A stretch of 64,000 nt of DNA from Hoyosella levis (GTDB lineage Bacteria; Actinomycetota; Actinomycetes; Mycobacteriales; Mycobacteriaceae), in assembly GCF_026008515.1 (NCBI RefSeq), contig NZ_BQYM01000013.1:1-64000 (forward strand), read 5' to 3'. The position numbers and the translations under genes are program-made. The notes below the pieces were generated by a model. It had not been told where the DNA came from and ran no database searches. It saw only the letters and a program-made list of their open reading frames with translations. Shown piece after piece: positions 1 through 8,485 of the stretch. Within the stretch, counting starts at the first letter, position 1; every line of letters begins with the position of its first letter.

Positions 1-26
1 GTGGACGGCCGCGACGTGCATCCATG

Positions 27-57
27 CGCAACACCTCTTCTGCTAGAAGGTGTTGCG
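27..57. terminator. Stem-loop near the left edge, probable terminator
   Basis: A perfect 10-bp inverted repeat (CGCAACACCT at 27-36, its complement at 48-57) encloses an 11-nt loop. It lies beyond the 3' end of the leftmost minus-strand gene, so it may end that transcript or one coming from outside the window. There is no long T tract. Confidence 0.5.
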
Positions 58-87
58 ACCACCCCTTGAACCCAGGCGCGTGGGACT

Positions 88-112
88 GACGCTTTTCGCA
101 CTCTCGCGCCTG
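88..112. repeat. Half copy of palindrome family A
   Basis: The stretch around 91-110 matches one arm (GCGAGAGTGCGAA on the minus strand) of the long intergenic palindromes at 1964-2020 and 23122-23184. Only one arm is present. It lies just downstream of the stop of the minus-strand metallo-hydrolase gene. Confidence 0.45.
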
Positions 113-130
113 CCAACACGCGCCCGCAAC

Positions 131-763
131 CTAGTGCCCGCGCGCGATCCACTCCTCAAGGTGCGGCGCTTCTCCGCCGACGGTGGTTGCCTCGCCGTGG
201 CCAGTGTGCACGCGGGTCGCGGCCGGGAGAGTGAGGATGCGTTCGCGCAGGGAGCGGATGATCGTCGGGAAGTCGGAGAACGATCGCCCAGTGGCGCCCG
301 GTCCGCCGGAGAACAGCGTGTCGCCGGAGAACAGGGTGTGCGCCTCGGGCAGGTAGAGGCAGATCGATCCCGGCGAGTGGCCGGGGGTACGGATGACCTC
401 GAGCTCGGTACCGGCGATCGCGACGCGTTGCTCGTCCTCGAGCTCGCGGTAGGGCTCCTCTGGGTGGGTCATGCGCCATAGCGGATCGTCGCCGGGATGC
501 AGCAGGATGGGCGCGTCGAGCCGCTGGGAAAGCTCGGGAGCGACGGTGACGTGGTCGTTGTGCCCGTGGGTGCAGATCACCGCCCGTACGTGCCGCCCGT
601 CCACGGCGTCAATGATGGGCGCGGCCTGATGCGCCGCATCGATGATGATCACCTCATCGTCATCCCCGACGAGCCAGATGTTGTTGTCGACGTCCCACGC
701 GCCACCGTCGAGCTCGAAGGTGCCGGAGGTGGAGAGGTGGTCGATGCGCAGCGTGCCGCTCAC
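131..763 (-). CDS. Metallo-beta-lactamase fold hydrolase next to mscR
   Basis: A 210-residue protein with the metal-binding signature THGHNDH at residues 65-71, followed by the later conserved pieces [14 protein letters not shown] and HTGHGE. It is a compact single-domain MBL-fold hydrolase of the glyoxalase II-like group. I start it at GTG 763 because that codon overlaps the stop of mscR by 4 bp (GTGA), which implies translational coupling; the longer reading frame upstream is antisense-like low-complexity sequence. In mycobacteria the same MBL gene follows mscR. The co-occurrence suggests, as inference, that it hydrolyses the S-formylmycothiol product of MscR or a related thioester. The substrate is not shown by sequence. 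Confidence 0.9.
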   Translation of the reverse strand: MSGTLRIDHLSTSGTFELDGGAWDVDNNIWLVGDDDEVIIIDAAHQAAPIIDAVDGRHVRAVICTHGHNDHVTVAPELSQRLDAPILLHPGDDPLWRMTHPEEPYRELEDEQRVAIAGTELEVIRTPGHSPGSICLYLPEAHTLFSGDTLFSGGPGATGRSFSDFPTIIRSLRERILTLPAATRVHTGHGEATTVGGEAPHLEEWIARGH

Positions 764-1851
764 AGGATCACCACCGAACGAAGCACGGCACCCTCGTGCA
801 TGGTGCGGAAGGCCTTCTCGACGGCATCGAGGCCGATGCGCTCGGTGACGAACTTCTCCAGCGGCAGGCGCCCTTGCAGGTGCAGGTCCACGAGCATGGG
901 GAAGTCGCGCTCGGGCAAGCAGTCGCCGTACCAGGAGGACTTGAGCGCGCCCCCGTGGGAGAAGAAGTCGAGCAGCGGCATCTCGAGCCGCATGTCGGGC
1001 GTGGGCACGCCGACGAGCACCACCGTCCCGGCGAGATCGCGCGCGTAGAAGGCTTGCTTCCATGTCTCGGGCCGGCCCACGGCGTCGATGACGACGTCCG
1101 TGCCGAAGCCGCCGGTGAGCTCCTGCACGGCCGCCACGACATCGGTGGAGCTCGCATTGATCGCGTCGGTGGCGCCGAGGTCGCGCGCCCAGGCGAGCTT
1201 CTGCTCATCGCGGTCCACGGCGATGATGGTGCGCGCACCAGCGAGGCGGGCGCCCATGATCGCGGCATCCCCCACACCGCCGCATCCGATGACAGCGACG
1301 GTATCGCCACGTGCGACTCCGCCGGTGTTGACTGCCGCGCCAATCCCGGCCATCACCCCGCAGCCGAGCAGTCCCACGACGGCGGGGTCGGCAGCGGGAT
1401 CCACCTTGGTGCATTGACCGGCGTGGACGAGCGTCTTGTCGGCGAACGCGCCGATACCGAGCGCAGGGGTCAGCTCGGTGCCGTCGAGAAGCGTCATGCG
1501 CTGCTCGGCATTGAAGGTGTCGAAGCAGTACTGGGGGCGGCCGCGCTTGCAGGCCCGGCACTGGCCACAGACCGCGCGCCAGTTGAGGACCACGAAGTCA
1601 CCGGGGGCGACGGACTCCACGCCCTCCCCGACGCTCTCGACGGTGCCAGCGGCCTCGTGGCCGAGAAGGAAGGGGAACTCGTCGTTGATCCCGCCATCCC
1701 GGTAGGTCAGATCGGTGTGGCATACCCCGCACGCCGCGATGTCGACGACGACCTCGCCCGGGCCTGGGTCGGGGATGGTTATATCGACGAGCTCCACGGG
1801 GGCGCCCTGCTCGCGGGCGATCACGCCCCGCACCTGTTGCGGCATGGTCAT
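760..1851 (-). CDS. mscR: S-(hydroxymethyl)mycothiol dehydrogenase (formaldehyde detoxification)
   Basis: A 363-residue zinc-dependent medium-chain alcohol dehydrogenase. The catalytic zinc motif CGVCHTD starts at Cys41 and GHE lies at 63-65. The four structural-zinc cysteines are at 95, 98, 101 and 109, and the Rossmann motif GCGGVG is near residue 190. Length and architecture match MscR/AdhE2, which oxidises the adduct of formaldehyde with mycothiol using NAD and can also act as an S-nitrosomycothiol reductase. The downstream MBL hydrolase overlaps by 4 bp, so the two form an operon. An AAGGAAG ribosome site precedes the start. A perfect 20-bp palindrome 21 bp upstream (1873-1892) is a probable operator. 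The substrate assignment follows the family and the actinobacterial context. Confidence 0.93.
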   Translation of the reverse strand: MTMPQQVRGVIAREQGAPVELVDITIPDPGPGEVVVDIAACGVCHTDLTYRDGGINDEFPFLLGHEAAGTVESVGEGVESVAPGDFVVLNWRAVCGQCRACKRGRPQYCFDTFNAEQRMTLLDGTELTPALGIGAFADKTLVHAGQCTKVDPAADPAVVGLLGCGVMAGIGAAVNTGGVARGDTVAVIGCGGVGDAAIMGARLAGARTIIAVDRDEQKLAWARDLGATDAINASSTDVVAAVQELTGGFGTDVVIDAVGRPETWKQAFYARDLAGTVVLVGVPTPDMRLEMPLLDFFSHGGALKSSWYGDCLPERDFPMLVDLHLQGRLPLEKFVTERIGLDAVEKAFRTMHEGAVLRSVVIL

Positions 1852-1872
1852 TCACTTCCTTCCACCGGCGTC

Positions 1873-1892
1873 GCATTCATGCGCATGAATGC
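1873..1892. promoter_or_regulatory. Perfect 20-bp palindrome, putative operator of mscR
   Basis: GCATTCATGC is followed immediately by its reverse complement GCATGAATGC with no spacer. It ends 21 bp upstream of the mscR start codon and overlaps the expected 5' leader or promoter. This is the size and symmetry of a dimeric repressor site (TetR, MarR or LacI type). The cognate regulator is not obvious in the window. Confidence 0.6.
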
Positions 1893-1963
1893 ATGGCCCC
1901 CACGCTAGCCGCATCGACTGGTCCCGGCGACAATCCTCGGCCCCAGGCGCGGCCCATGCCCAT

Positions 1964-2020
1964 GAGAGTGCGAAATACGACACCTTTCGGCGCGAACCCT
2001 GTCGTTCTTCGCACACTCGC
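1964..2020. repeat. Intergenic palindrome, family A copy
   Basis: Two 20-nt arms share the core TGCGAA-N2-ACGACA in opposite orientation (left arm 1964-1983, right arm about 1999-2020) around a 15-nt loop. The same arms occur at 23122-23184. It sits between the 3' end of the monooxygenase gene and the 5' region of mscR, so it could end the upstream transcript. Confidence 0.6.
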
Positions 2021-2043
2021 GCTGTCGGCCACTCGCCAGCGCC

Positions 2044-3510
2044 CTAGCCAGCCGCCTGCCCGCGCGTGATCCGGTAGTGCCGCTCGTCGGGCGTGGTGAG
2101 CATCGCGGTCATGGTCTTGCGGTCGAACGGCCACAGGTCGATGGTGCCGTCCTCGTTCTGGTACCAGGAGTTGCAGCCTCCGGTGTTCCAGATGGTCGGT
2201 CCGATGGCCTCGCGCACCTGCTCGTTGAACTCACGGGTGGCCTCCTCGGTGGGCTCGGCTGCGGTCAGCTCGCCGTCGCGGAACCGCTGGATGAACTGCA
2301 GGATGTACCGGGAGGTCAGCTCCGCGGTGTACTGCAGGGAGATCGATCCGATGGGAGAGTTTGGCCCGAGCATGGTGAAGAAGTTCGGGAATCCCGGCAT
2401 GGCGGTCATGCGGTAGGCGCGTGGCCCTTTCGCCCATGCCTCGTCGAGGGTGATGCCGTCGCGTCCGGTCAGCTGCATGGGGCGCATGTAGTGGTGGGCC
2501 TCGAAGCCGGTGGCGAGGATGATGACGTCGAACTCGTGCTCGACGCCATCGGTGGTGAGGATCGACGTCTCGGTGACGCGGTCGATGCCGGTGCTGACGA
2601 TGGCCACGTTGGGCTGCTGCACGGCCTTGTAGTAGCTGCCGGAGACGACTTGCCGCTTGCAGAGCGGCTCGTACTCGGGCGTGAGGGCCGCCCGCAGCGC
2701 GGGGTCGCGGACGCTGCGCAGGTGCAGGCGCGCCAGGGATTGCACGAGGCGGCGCCGCCAGCTCGGCCGGGTGGTGATGTCGGCGAGGATGCCCGAGGCC
2801 CACAGCGCGGTGCTGTAGACGCGGCGGTTGGCCGAGGGGACGCGGGCGAGCGCCTTGCTGATCACAGCGGCCTGGCGGAGCGCGGTGGGGCCCCACAGCA
2901 CCCATTGGGGGGTGCGCGCGAACTGGGTGACCTGCCGCGCCTCGGGCTGCAGCGCCGAGACCACTTGCACCCCGGTCGATCCGGTACCGATGACGGCGAC
3001 CCGCTGGCCGCGCGTGGTGACGGTGTCATCCCATCGCGCGGTGTGCACAACGGGCCCGCCGAACGTGTCGAGCCCGTCGATAGCGGGGATGCTGGGGTGG
3101 TGCAGGGTGCCCGTGGCGGCGATGAGGAAATCGCACGCGTAGCGCTCCCCGCTGTCGGTCTCCACGACCCACCCGGGATCGGTATAGCGCGCCGAGATGA
3201 CTGTAGTGCCGGTGCGGATGCGGGGGCCGAGGCCGAACTGCTCGACCACGTCGCGGTGGTACTGCTGGATCTGTGGGCCGGTGGCGAAGACGCGCTTCCA
3301 GTCCGGCTTGGGGGCGAACGAGTATTGGTACAAGTGGGAGGGCACGTCGCAGGTCAGTCCGGGGTAGCGGTTCCAGTGCCACACTCCCCCGACGTCGGTG
3401 CCCTTCTCGAGGATGACGAAGTCGTCGATCCCGGCCTGGCGCAGGGTGGTGCCCATGGCGATGCCGGACATTCCGGCACCGATGATCACGGCAAGCACGC
3501 GGTGCGTCAT
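2044..3510 (-). CDS. FAD-dependent Baeyer-Villiger-type monooxygenase
   Basis: A 488-residue class B flavoprotein monooxygenase. The FAD-binding Rossmann motif GAGMSG is at 11-16, the second (NADPH) motif GTGSTG is at 175-180, and the type I Baeyer-Villiger fingerprint F-x-G-x3-H-x3-W fits residues 150-160. The WNRYPG segment at 46-51 is also typical. Such enzymes insert oxygen next to a ketone or oxidise heteroatoms; the substrate here is unknown. It is the third gene of an operon: SDR, then patatin, then this gene, each junction overlapping by 4 bp. The trio resembles the mycobacterial mymA-type lipid or ketone modification clusters, which is analogy only. Confidence 0.9.
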   Translation of the reverse strand: MTHRVLAVIIGAGMSGIAMGTTLRQAGIDDFVILEKGTDVGGVWHWNRYPGLTCDVPSHLYQYSFAPKPDWKRVFATGPQIQQYHRDVVEQFGLGPRIRTGTTVISARYTDPGWVVETDSGERYACDFLIAATGTLHHPSIPAIDGLDTFGGPVVHTARWDDTVTTRGQRVAVIGTGSTGVQVVSALQPEARQVTQFARTPQWVLWGPTALRQAAVISKALARVPSANRRVYSTALWASGILADITTRPSWRRRLVQSLARLHLRSVRDPALRAALTPEYEPLCKRQVVSGSYYKAVQQPNVAIVSTGIDRVTETSILTTDGVEHEFDVIILATGFEAHHYMRPMQLTGRDGITLDEAWAKGPRAYRMTAMPGFPNFFTMLGPNSPIGSISLQYTAELTSRYILQFIQRFRDGELTAAEPTEEATREFNEQVREAIGPTIWNTGGCNSWYQNEDGTIDLWPFDRKTMTAMLTTPDERHYRITRGQAAG

Positions 3511-4448
3511 CGAAGCTCCTCCATTCTGGTGACGCGCTGCGGAAGCGTCTCGAGAGCGTGCTCGAAGACTGCTTCGCGACGCCGGTGGTCCATGAAGTTG
3601 CCGCCCATCGCGGCGAGATCGTCCACGGTGGCATCGAGGACGACGACGCGGGTTCCTTCCTCCTCGAGCCGGGTGATCTCGGCGCGCAGGCCACGGGTCA
3701 TGCCGCGCCGCAGCAGCCGGTCCTCGCCACGACCGAGCAGGCCGGGCGCTCGATCCCCCGAGAGGGAGGCCATGGGCGCGATCACGATGGCTTCGTCGAC
3801 CCTGGTGCCCGCTGGATCGCTTGCGAGCAGGTCAACCGAGGCAGTGGAGGCAGCCCCGCCATCGATGTAGCGCTTGCCGTGGATCTCGACGGGCGGGTAC
3901 CAGCCGGGGATGGCCCACGAGGCTTGCAGCGCCTGATCGATGGCCGCGGACGGGCTACCCGGCGCACCGAAGGCGACGCGCTTGCCGGTGTCGTAGTCCA
4001 TGGCAACGAGTCGTAGCCCGGCATGGTCGGGCCAGCTAGCGCGAGGGTTGAGGGAGATGGCGAGTCGCTCGAGCCAGGCTGGATCGCCACTGCCACGAGG
4101 CGCGATGCCCGACAGTCCCGCGAGCCCGCGAGCTCGGCGCAGCAGCCCGGGAGAGCCGAGTCCTGCGCGCGGCATGGGCGGGAATCGGCCAGGCGCGTCA
4201 GCCAGATGGGCGCGCAGTCGAGCGTCGCGGGTGGTTCCGAGCTGCATCGCGACGAGGTCGTCAACACTGATGCCACTGCCGAGCATGGTGGCGAGCTCCG
4301 CGCCCGCTGACGTTCCCTGGATGATGTCGGCGGTGCGGGGGTCCCACTCGAGGTGGTCAGCGAGCGCCTTGAGCGCGGCGATGATCCAGGCTCCGCCGAG
4401 GGTTCCGCCACAGCCGAGAACGAGCGCGCGCCTCTTCGATGTGCTCAT
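3507..4448 (-). CDS. Patatin-like phospholipase / acyl hydrolase
   Basis: A 313-residue patatin-fold enzyme. The oxyanion-hole glycine motif GCGGTLGG is near residues 12-19, the nucleophile elbow GTSAG is at 45-49 (Ser47), and the catalytic Asp lies in DGG at 196-198. That is the complete Ser-Asp dyad. Members hydrolyse acyl groups from lipids. There is no signal peptide, so it is probably cytoplasmic or peripheral to the membrane. It overlaps the SDR gene upstream and the monooxygenase gene downstream by 4 bp each, implying a shared lipid or sterol-like substrate pathway. The substrate is not known. Confidence 0.9.
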   Translation of the reverse strand: MSTSKRRALVLGCGGTLGGAWIIAALKALADHLEWDPRTADIIQGTSAGAELATMLGSGISVDDLVAMQLGTTRDARLRAHLADAPGRFPPMPRAGLGSPGLLRRARGLAGLSGIAPRGSGDPAWLERLAISLNPRASWPDHAGLRLVAMDYDTGKRVAFGAPGSPSAAIDQALQASWAIPGWYPPVEIHGKRYIDGGAASTASVDLLASDPAGTRVDEAIVIAPMASLSGDRAPGLLGRGEDRLLRRGMTRGLRAEITRLEEEGTRVVVLDATVDDLAAMGGNFMDHRRREAVFEHALETLPQRVTRMEELR

Positions 4449-5299
4449 TCGTGGCCTCCGAGCTGGCTGGCGACGCGATCCTCGTAGGGGCGCCGGGCGT
4501 GATGGTCGAGCTGGTCGAGGGCGCGCCTGTCGTTGATGAGCGCGCGGCCGATCCGCTCGAACGGCTCGGGGACGAGGGCATTCATCAGTGCCACGGCGGG
4601 GTGGACGAAGCGAGGCACGGAGACCTCGGCGGCACGGGTCCGGACGGTACGGACGATCTGTCCGGCCACGTCCTCGGGGTCCACGGTGGGCAGTGCTCCG
4701 CCAAGGCGGGCACCGGACGAGAGCTCCGTGCGCACGGCACTGGGCATGACGCAGCTGAAGCTGACGCCGGTGCGGGCGTTCTCGGCACGCAGCGCCGTCG
4801 AGAGGCCTACCGCGGCGAACTTGCTGGCGTTGTACATGGCCATGCCGGGAATCGGCAGCTTGCCCGCCATCGAGGCGACGGTGACGATGTGGCCGCGGCG
4901 GCGCTCGAGCATGCCGGGCAGGACAGCGCGCGTGCCGTGGGCGGGGCCGTGCACGTTGACGTCCATCATGAGGCGCGAGAGCTCCTCGGGCTGTTCGAGG
5001 AACGGCCCGAGGGGCATGATTCCAGCGTTGTTGACGAGCACATCGATCGCACCACTGCGCGCGGTGACCGCAGCAATGAAGTCGCTCCAGGACTCGGGGC
5101 TGGTGACGTCGAGGGGCGCGGCGTGGGTGTTGTCCAGGGAGGCAGCGGTCTCCTCGGCGAGGCTGGCGTCGATGTCGCCGATCCAGACAGTGGCACCGCG
5201 CTCGCTGAAGGCGCGGGCGGTGGCGGCGCCGATGCCGCGTGCTCCGCCGGTGACGATGACGGTGGCGCTGTGCAGGGGTATCCCGGGGTAGCGAGGCAT
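4445..5299 (-). CDS. Short-chain dehydrogenase/reductase, first gene of the monooxygenase operon
   Basis: A classical SDR of 284 residues. The cofactor motif TGGARGIG is at 17-24, NNAG at 90-93, the catalytic Ser near 143, and the YNASK pair at Tyr156/Lys160. It interconverts an alcohol and a ketone with NAD(P). I choose ATG 5299 over the longer GTG frame at 5335, because that upstream stretch holds the promoter and the inverted repeat at 5330-5350. In the operon this enzyme could supply the ketone for the Baeyer-Villiger enzyme, and the patatin could cleave the resulting ester. That ordering is an inference from chemistry and gene order. Confidence 0.88.
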   Translation of the reverse strand: MPRYPGIPLHSATVIVTGGARGIGAATARAFSERGATVWIGDIDASLAEETAASLDNTHAAPLDVTSPESWSDFIAAVTARSGAIDVLVNNAGIMPLGPFLEQPEELSRLMMDVNVHGPAHGTRAVLPGMLERRRGHIVTVASMAGKLPIPGMAMYNASKFAAVGLSTALRAENARTGVSFSCVMPSAVRTELSSGARLGGALPTVDPEDVAGQIVRTVRTRAAEVSVPRFVHPAVALMNALVPEPFERIGRALINDRRALDQLDHHARRPYEDRVASQLGGHE

Positions 5300-5329
5300 G
5301 GGGAAGCTCCGATCCAGATACACGACGTT

Positions 5330-5350
5330 TCTCACTTCTTCCGAGTGAGA
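5330..5350. promoter_or_regulatory. Inverted-repeat operator of the SDR-patatin-monooxygenase operon
   Basis: TCTCACT and its exact complement AGTGAGA are separated by 7 bp, giving a 21-bp dyad. It overlaps the -10 element described separately and lies 31 bp upstream of the SDR start. The position fits repression by a dimeric regulator. Confidence 0.55.
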
Positions 5351-5375
5351 GTACAGAGCGTTTCTAGATTGTCAA
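5348..5375 (-). promoter_or_regulatory. Sigma-A-like promoter of the SDR operon
   Basis: On the minus strand a perfect TTGACA (5370-5375) is followed after 16 bp by TACTCT (5348-5353). It drives the SDR-patatin-monooxygenase operon. Its -10 overlaps the inverted repeat at 5330-5350. Confidence 0.55.
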
Positions 5376-5484
5376 TGCGTTGCCGGTGGGGCCTGAGTGG
5401 TGGCGGCAGTGGAGAGGCATGACGCGTGCCACCGGTGTCGCTGGCGACGGTGGGGCGGCGGCCCCGGCGCGGCAGCCCCGCCTC

Positions 5485-5525
5485 AGTGGAAACTTCTCCC
5501 CCTCCCAGCGGGAAAAGTTTCCACT
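5485..5525. repeat. Intergenic palindrome, family B copy 1
   Basis: A 16-bp arm AGTGGAAACTTCTCCC (5485-5500) pairs with 5510-5525 with one mismatch around a 9-nt loop. The same element occurs at 45140-45184 in the opposite orientation. Here it lies just past the stop of the GNAT gene, where it could act as a terminator. Confidence 0.65.
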
Positions 5526-5557
5526 CCACACGCTGATACCGCCGGAACGAGGCGCGA

Positions 5558-6400
5558 TCACCCCAGCTCGAACGACGTGACCCCGAAGATCCGCTGCAAC
5601 GGCAAGCCCGGATCCGGGCCCCGATACATCCGGCCGGTCTCGAACACCACCTCCATGCCCCGTTCGCGCGCTAGCCGCGCCGCGGCACCATTGGGCTCTG
5701 GCGCGTCCAGGAACACCAGCACTCCGCCACCCGCGCACGCAACGAGGTCCTCGAGAAGCTCCTCAGCGAGGTCCGTCGAATCCGCGAACAGCGGCCCCAC
5801 CTTCCAGCCCTCGAGGCAACGCCGGATCGTTCCCGAGGCCACCACCTCGCCATCGACCACGATGAACCGGCTATGCGAATCCGGCAGTGACCACCACGCC
5901 GCGAGGAAGGCCCGGCGATCCGCGGGGAAATGCCGCCGGTCATAGGCGATGAGAGCACCGTGCGCGGCGTTCGTGACCGAATGTGCCCGCACGGAAGGCC
6001 GTCCCTCGAGGACCCCACCATGACGGAACGAGGAGAACGCGCGCACGAAGCCGGAGCGCGCGTAGGCCTCCTGCTGCTCGACCACCGCGTCCAGGCCCAC
6101 TGTTCGCACGTCCGCGAGCGCCTCCATCGCCTCGCCCCACAACCGGTAGCCGAGGCCACGGCCCCGCCAGCGCGGGCTCACGATATAGAAGCCGATGAAC
6201 CCGAGCTCCGAGCCGTAGCGCACCGCGGAAATCGTGGCAATCAGCTCGTCGCCCCACCACGCGCCGCGAAAGCCGGATGGATCCGCAGCAGCGAACGCGT
6301 CGGCATCATGCAGGCCGGGGTTCCAGCCCTCCTCGGCCGCCCACTCCACAGCCGTCCCCACACCGCGGACGTCCAGGAACCCGCTGGCATACTCGTCCAT
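5558..6400 (-). CDS. GNAT-family N-acetyltransferase (two-domain)
   Basis: A 280-residue protein. The N-terminal half is a GNAT domain with the acetyl-CoA loop R-W-R-G-R-G-L-G-Y near residue 80. The second half looks like the YitH/HsdF-type GNAT extension (Acetyltransf_18-like). The target amine is unknown. ATG 6400 is preferred to ATG 6415 because a strong GGGAGG ribosome site lies immediately before it, inside the extra five codons of the longer version. The gene stands alone between the family B palindrome and the divergent TetR gene. Confidence 0.82.
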   Translation of the reverse strand: MDEYASGFLDVRGVGTAVEWAAEEGWNPGLHDADAFAAADPSGFRGAWWGDELIATISAVRYGSELGFIGFYIVSPRWRGRGLGYRLWGEAMEALADVRTVGLDAVVEQQEAYARSGFVRAFSSFRHGGVLEGRPSVRAHSVTNAAHGALIAYDRRHFPADRRAFLAAWWSLPDSHSRFIVVDGEVVASGTIRRCLEGWKVGPLFADSTDLAEELLEDLVACAGGGVLVFLDAPEPNGAAARLARERGMEVVFETGRMYRGPDPGLPLQRIFGVTSFELG

Positions 6401-6516
6401 CCGACCTCCCGCCATCCGCGCCGCGCTTCCTAGAATATTGCCGCATCGCCGCGCGCGACAAGGCCCCGGAACCGGCCATCACCACGCACTAGACTGATGT
6501 TCAACCAACCAGGACG

Positions 6517-6561
6517 GCGCCGACCAGGACCGCGCCGACCAAGAATGCGCCGACCAAGAAT
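6517..6561. repeat. 15-bp tandem repeat upstream of the TetR gene
   Basis: Three head-to-tail copies of a 15-bp unit (GCGCCGACCAAGAAT; the first copy differs at three bases) lie in the leader 15 bp before the TetR start codon. Unit length is a multiple of three, but no initiation signal for a longer protein was seen. Confidence 0.7.
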
Positions 6562-6575
6562 GCGAAGGGAGCATC

Positions 6576-7256
6576 GTGCCCGAGAGCCGGCAACGCTCCC
6601 TCGTCCCCGACGAGTTCGACGGCCACCTCCCCCGCCACCGGCACAACCTCACGCGCGAGCAGGTCAAGCAGAGCCAATCGGCGCGGATCATCAACGCGGC
6701 CATCGAGCTGTTCGCCTCCCGTGGCTACGCTGCCACCACTGTTCTCGACATCGTCAAGCGCGCCGGCGTATCCCGCAAGACGTTCTACGAGCTATTCGAC
6801 ACCAAGGAAGCCGTCATCGTCGCCGCCTACAGCGCCTTCGATACCTTCCTCCGCGACGCCGGCATGACGGCGAGCAATAACGCGCTCTCCTCGCCGCAGG
6901 AACTGCGCGAGCTCGTTCGAGCACTGCTCACCCTCCTCGGCGCCTATCCCGCCGGGGCACGCATGTTCTTCCTCGAGGTCCTCGGTGCGGGCGATGATGT
7001 ACGCCGGCGCCGTGCTGCCGCGATCACTCAGTTCACCGCGATGCTCGACCAACCACTGCAACACTTGCGCGGGAGACTCGCCCCCGCCCTGCCGCGCCTG
7101 GACCTCATCGTCGTGCGCGGCATCGTTGGCGGTGTCATGGAAATGATCGTTGATCACCTCGTTCATCACGAGCCCGGCACCATCGCCGACCTCACCGACG
7201 ACGTCACCCACCTCATTCTGGGAGTCACCGCGCCTACTTTCGACGCGCTTCGCTAG
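6576..7256 (+). CDS. TetR/AcrR-family transcriptional regulator
   Basis: A 226-residue regulator. An N-terminal basic tail is followed by the TetR helix-turn-helix around residues 32-80, recognisable by AAIELFASRGYAATTV, then VKRAGVSRKTFYELF. The C-terminal ligand domain is variable. It starts at GTG with AGGGAG upstream. It is divergent from the GNAT gene and convergent with modA, sharing the CTAG of the two stop codons. The ligand and target operon are unknown; its own promoter region, which carries the 15-bp tandem repeat, is one candidate target. Confidence 0.87.
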   Translation: MPESRQRSLVPDEFDGHLPRHRHNLTREQVKQSQSARIINAAIELFASRGYAATTVLDIVKRAGVSRKTFYELFDTKEAVIVAAYSAFDTFLRDAGMTASNNALSSPQELRELVRALLTLLGAYPAGARMFFLEVLGAGDDVRRRRAAAITQFTAMLDQPLQHLRGRLAPALPRLDLIVVRGIVGGVMEMIVDHLVHHEPGTIADLTDDVTHLILGVTAPTFDALR

Positions 7257-8029
7257 GGCACCCGGAACCCGGCCTCAGCCATCACTTGCTGCCCGGCCTC
7301 CCCCGTGAGCATGTCCACGAACTCCCGGGCGGCCTGGTTCTCTGCGTGTTCGAGCACCGCCACCGGGTAGGTATTCGCGGCTGACTCGGCCTCGGGAAAT
7401 GCTATTGCGGAAACCGCGCCCCCAACAGCAGCAGCGTCGGTGACATAGACGAGCCCAGCATCCGCCTGGCCGGACGTCACCTTGGCGAGCACGCCCGCCA
7501 CCGACGATTCCTCGCTGACGGGGCTGAGGGTGATTCCCGCATCCTCGGTGGCCGTCTCCGCGGCAGCTCCGCACGGCACCTGTGGCGCGCAGGTCACGAC
7601 CAGCAACGCCGGATCAGCGAGGTCAGCGAGCGACTCGATGGCTTTCGGGTTACCCGGCGCGGCGATGATCGTCAGCACGTTCGCGGCAAAGGGAACCGGC
7701 TCCCCGGTGATGAGGCCGGCGTCCACGACCTTTTGCATGTTGGCCTCGTTCGCGGAGGCGAACACGTCCGCGGGGGCGCCCGCGATCAGCTGGGCCGCGA
7801 GATCCGAGGAGCCTGCGAAGCTTAGCTCGACATCGATTCCAGGATTCTGGGCCTCGAAGGCCGCGGCGAGCTCGGTGAACGACGAATGCAGGGACGCGGC
7901 CGCGAATACCGTGACCCGGTCCCCGGTTCCGGCCTGCTCCGCGCATCCGCTGATGCCCATCGCCACGCACGCGAGCGAACCCGCCAGTACTCGTCTCACA
8001 CTGCCCACTTTCCGCAGAAACGGAACCAT
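7253..8029 (-). CDS. modA: Molybdate ABC transporter substrate-binding lipoprotein
   Basis: A 258-residue type II periplasmic-binding fold protein. The lipoprotein signal ends in GISGC with the lipidated cysteine at about residue 29. The mature protein opens with TVFAAASLHSSF and contains SGQADAGLVYVTDA, both characteristic of ModA. It binds molybdate or tungstate outside the membrane and delivers it to ModBC. ATG 8029 has GGAG 11 nt upstream. The gene is divergent from the HTH-TOBE regulator-modB-modC unit, with only 57 bp between the starts, so both directions share one control region. Confidence 0.9.
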   Translation of the reverse strand: MVPFLRKVGSVRRVLAGSLACVAMGISGCAEQAGTGDRVTVFAAASLHSSFTELAAAFEAQNPGIDVELSFAGSSDLAAQLIAGAPADVFASANEANMQKVVDAGLITGEPVPFAANVLTIIAAPGNPKAIESLADLADPALLVVTCAPQVPCGAAAETATEDAGITLSPVSEESSVAGVLAKVTSGQADAGLVYVTDAAAVGGAVSAIAFPEAESAANTYPVAVLEHAENQAAREFVDMLTGEAGQQVMAEAGFRVP

Positions 8030-8086
8030 ATGCTGATTTTCTCCGTGCATGCGCCACAATAGCCCGCTGCAGCTAGGATCGTCCGT

Positions 8087-8485
8087 GTGGTGGCAGTCAG
8101 AATCCGGCAAGCGGCAGAGCTCCTCGGCGTCAGCGACGACACCGTGCGACGCTGGATCGACAGCGGCACCCTCGAGAGCCGCAAGGACCGATCAGGACGC
8201 AAAGTGATAGACGGACCGGCGCTCGCGGAGTTCGCGCGATCGCACGCCGCGGCCCCCACCGATCCGATCGGCATCGGCAGCTCCGCGCGCAACCGGCTTA
8301 CCGGCCTCGTCACCCGCGTCACCTCCGACACCGTCATGTCGCAGGTGGAGATGCAATGCGGACCATTCACCATCGTGTCCCTGATGAGCACTGAGTCCGT
8401 CCATGAGCTTGGGCTCGAACCGGGCAGCATCGCGGTGGCCGTCGTCAAGGCAACAACCGTGATCGTGGAGACACCGCGCCCGTGA
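8087..8485 (+). CDS. HTH-TOBE molybdate-responsive regulator
   Basis: A 132-residue protein joining an excisionase/MerR-like helix-turn-helix ([19 protein letters not shown], residues 6-25) to a C-terminal TOBE/Mop domain (about 66-130, [11 protein letters not shown] to VKATTVIV). TOBE domains bind molybdate oxyanions, so the protein probably senses molybdate and controls modA and its own operon. A TAGGAT -10 box ends 7 nt before the GTG start, so the mRNA is probably leaderless. Its stop overlaps the modB start by 4 bp. It differs from E. coli ModE, which has two TOBE domains and a winged helix. Confidence 0.85.
   Translation: MVAVRIRQAAELLGVSDDTVRRWIDSGTLESRKDRSGRKVIDGPALAEFARSHAAAPTDPIGIGSSARNRLTGLVTRVTSDTVMSQVEMQCGPFTIVSLMSTESVHELGLEPGSIAVAVVKATTVIVETPRP

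Noticed and set aside
1877-2134. 85-codon minus-strand frame between mscR and the monooxygenase gene
   Set aside because: It covers the family A palindrome and the end of the monooxygenase gene; no start signal or conserved feature.
5300-5335. Longer start for the SDR gene at GTG 5335
   Set aside because: It would place the start codon within the operator and next to the -10 box; ATG 5299 is downstream of both.
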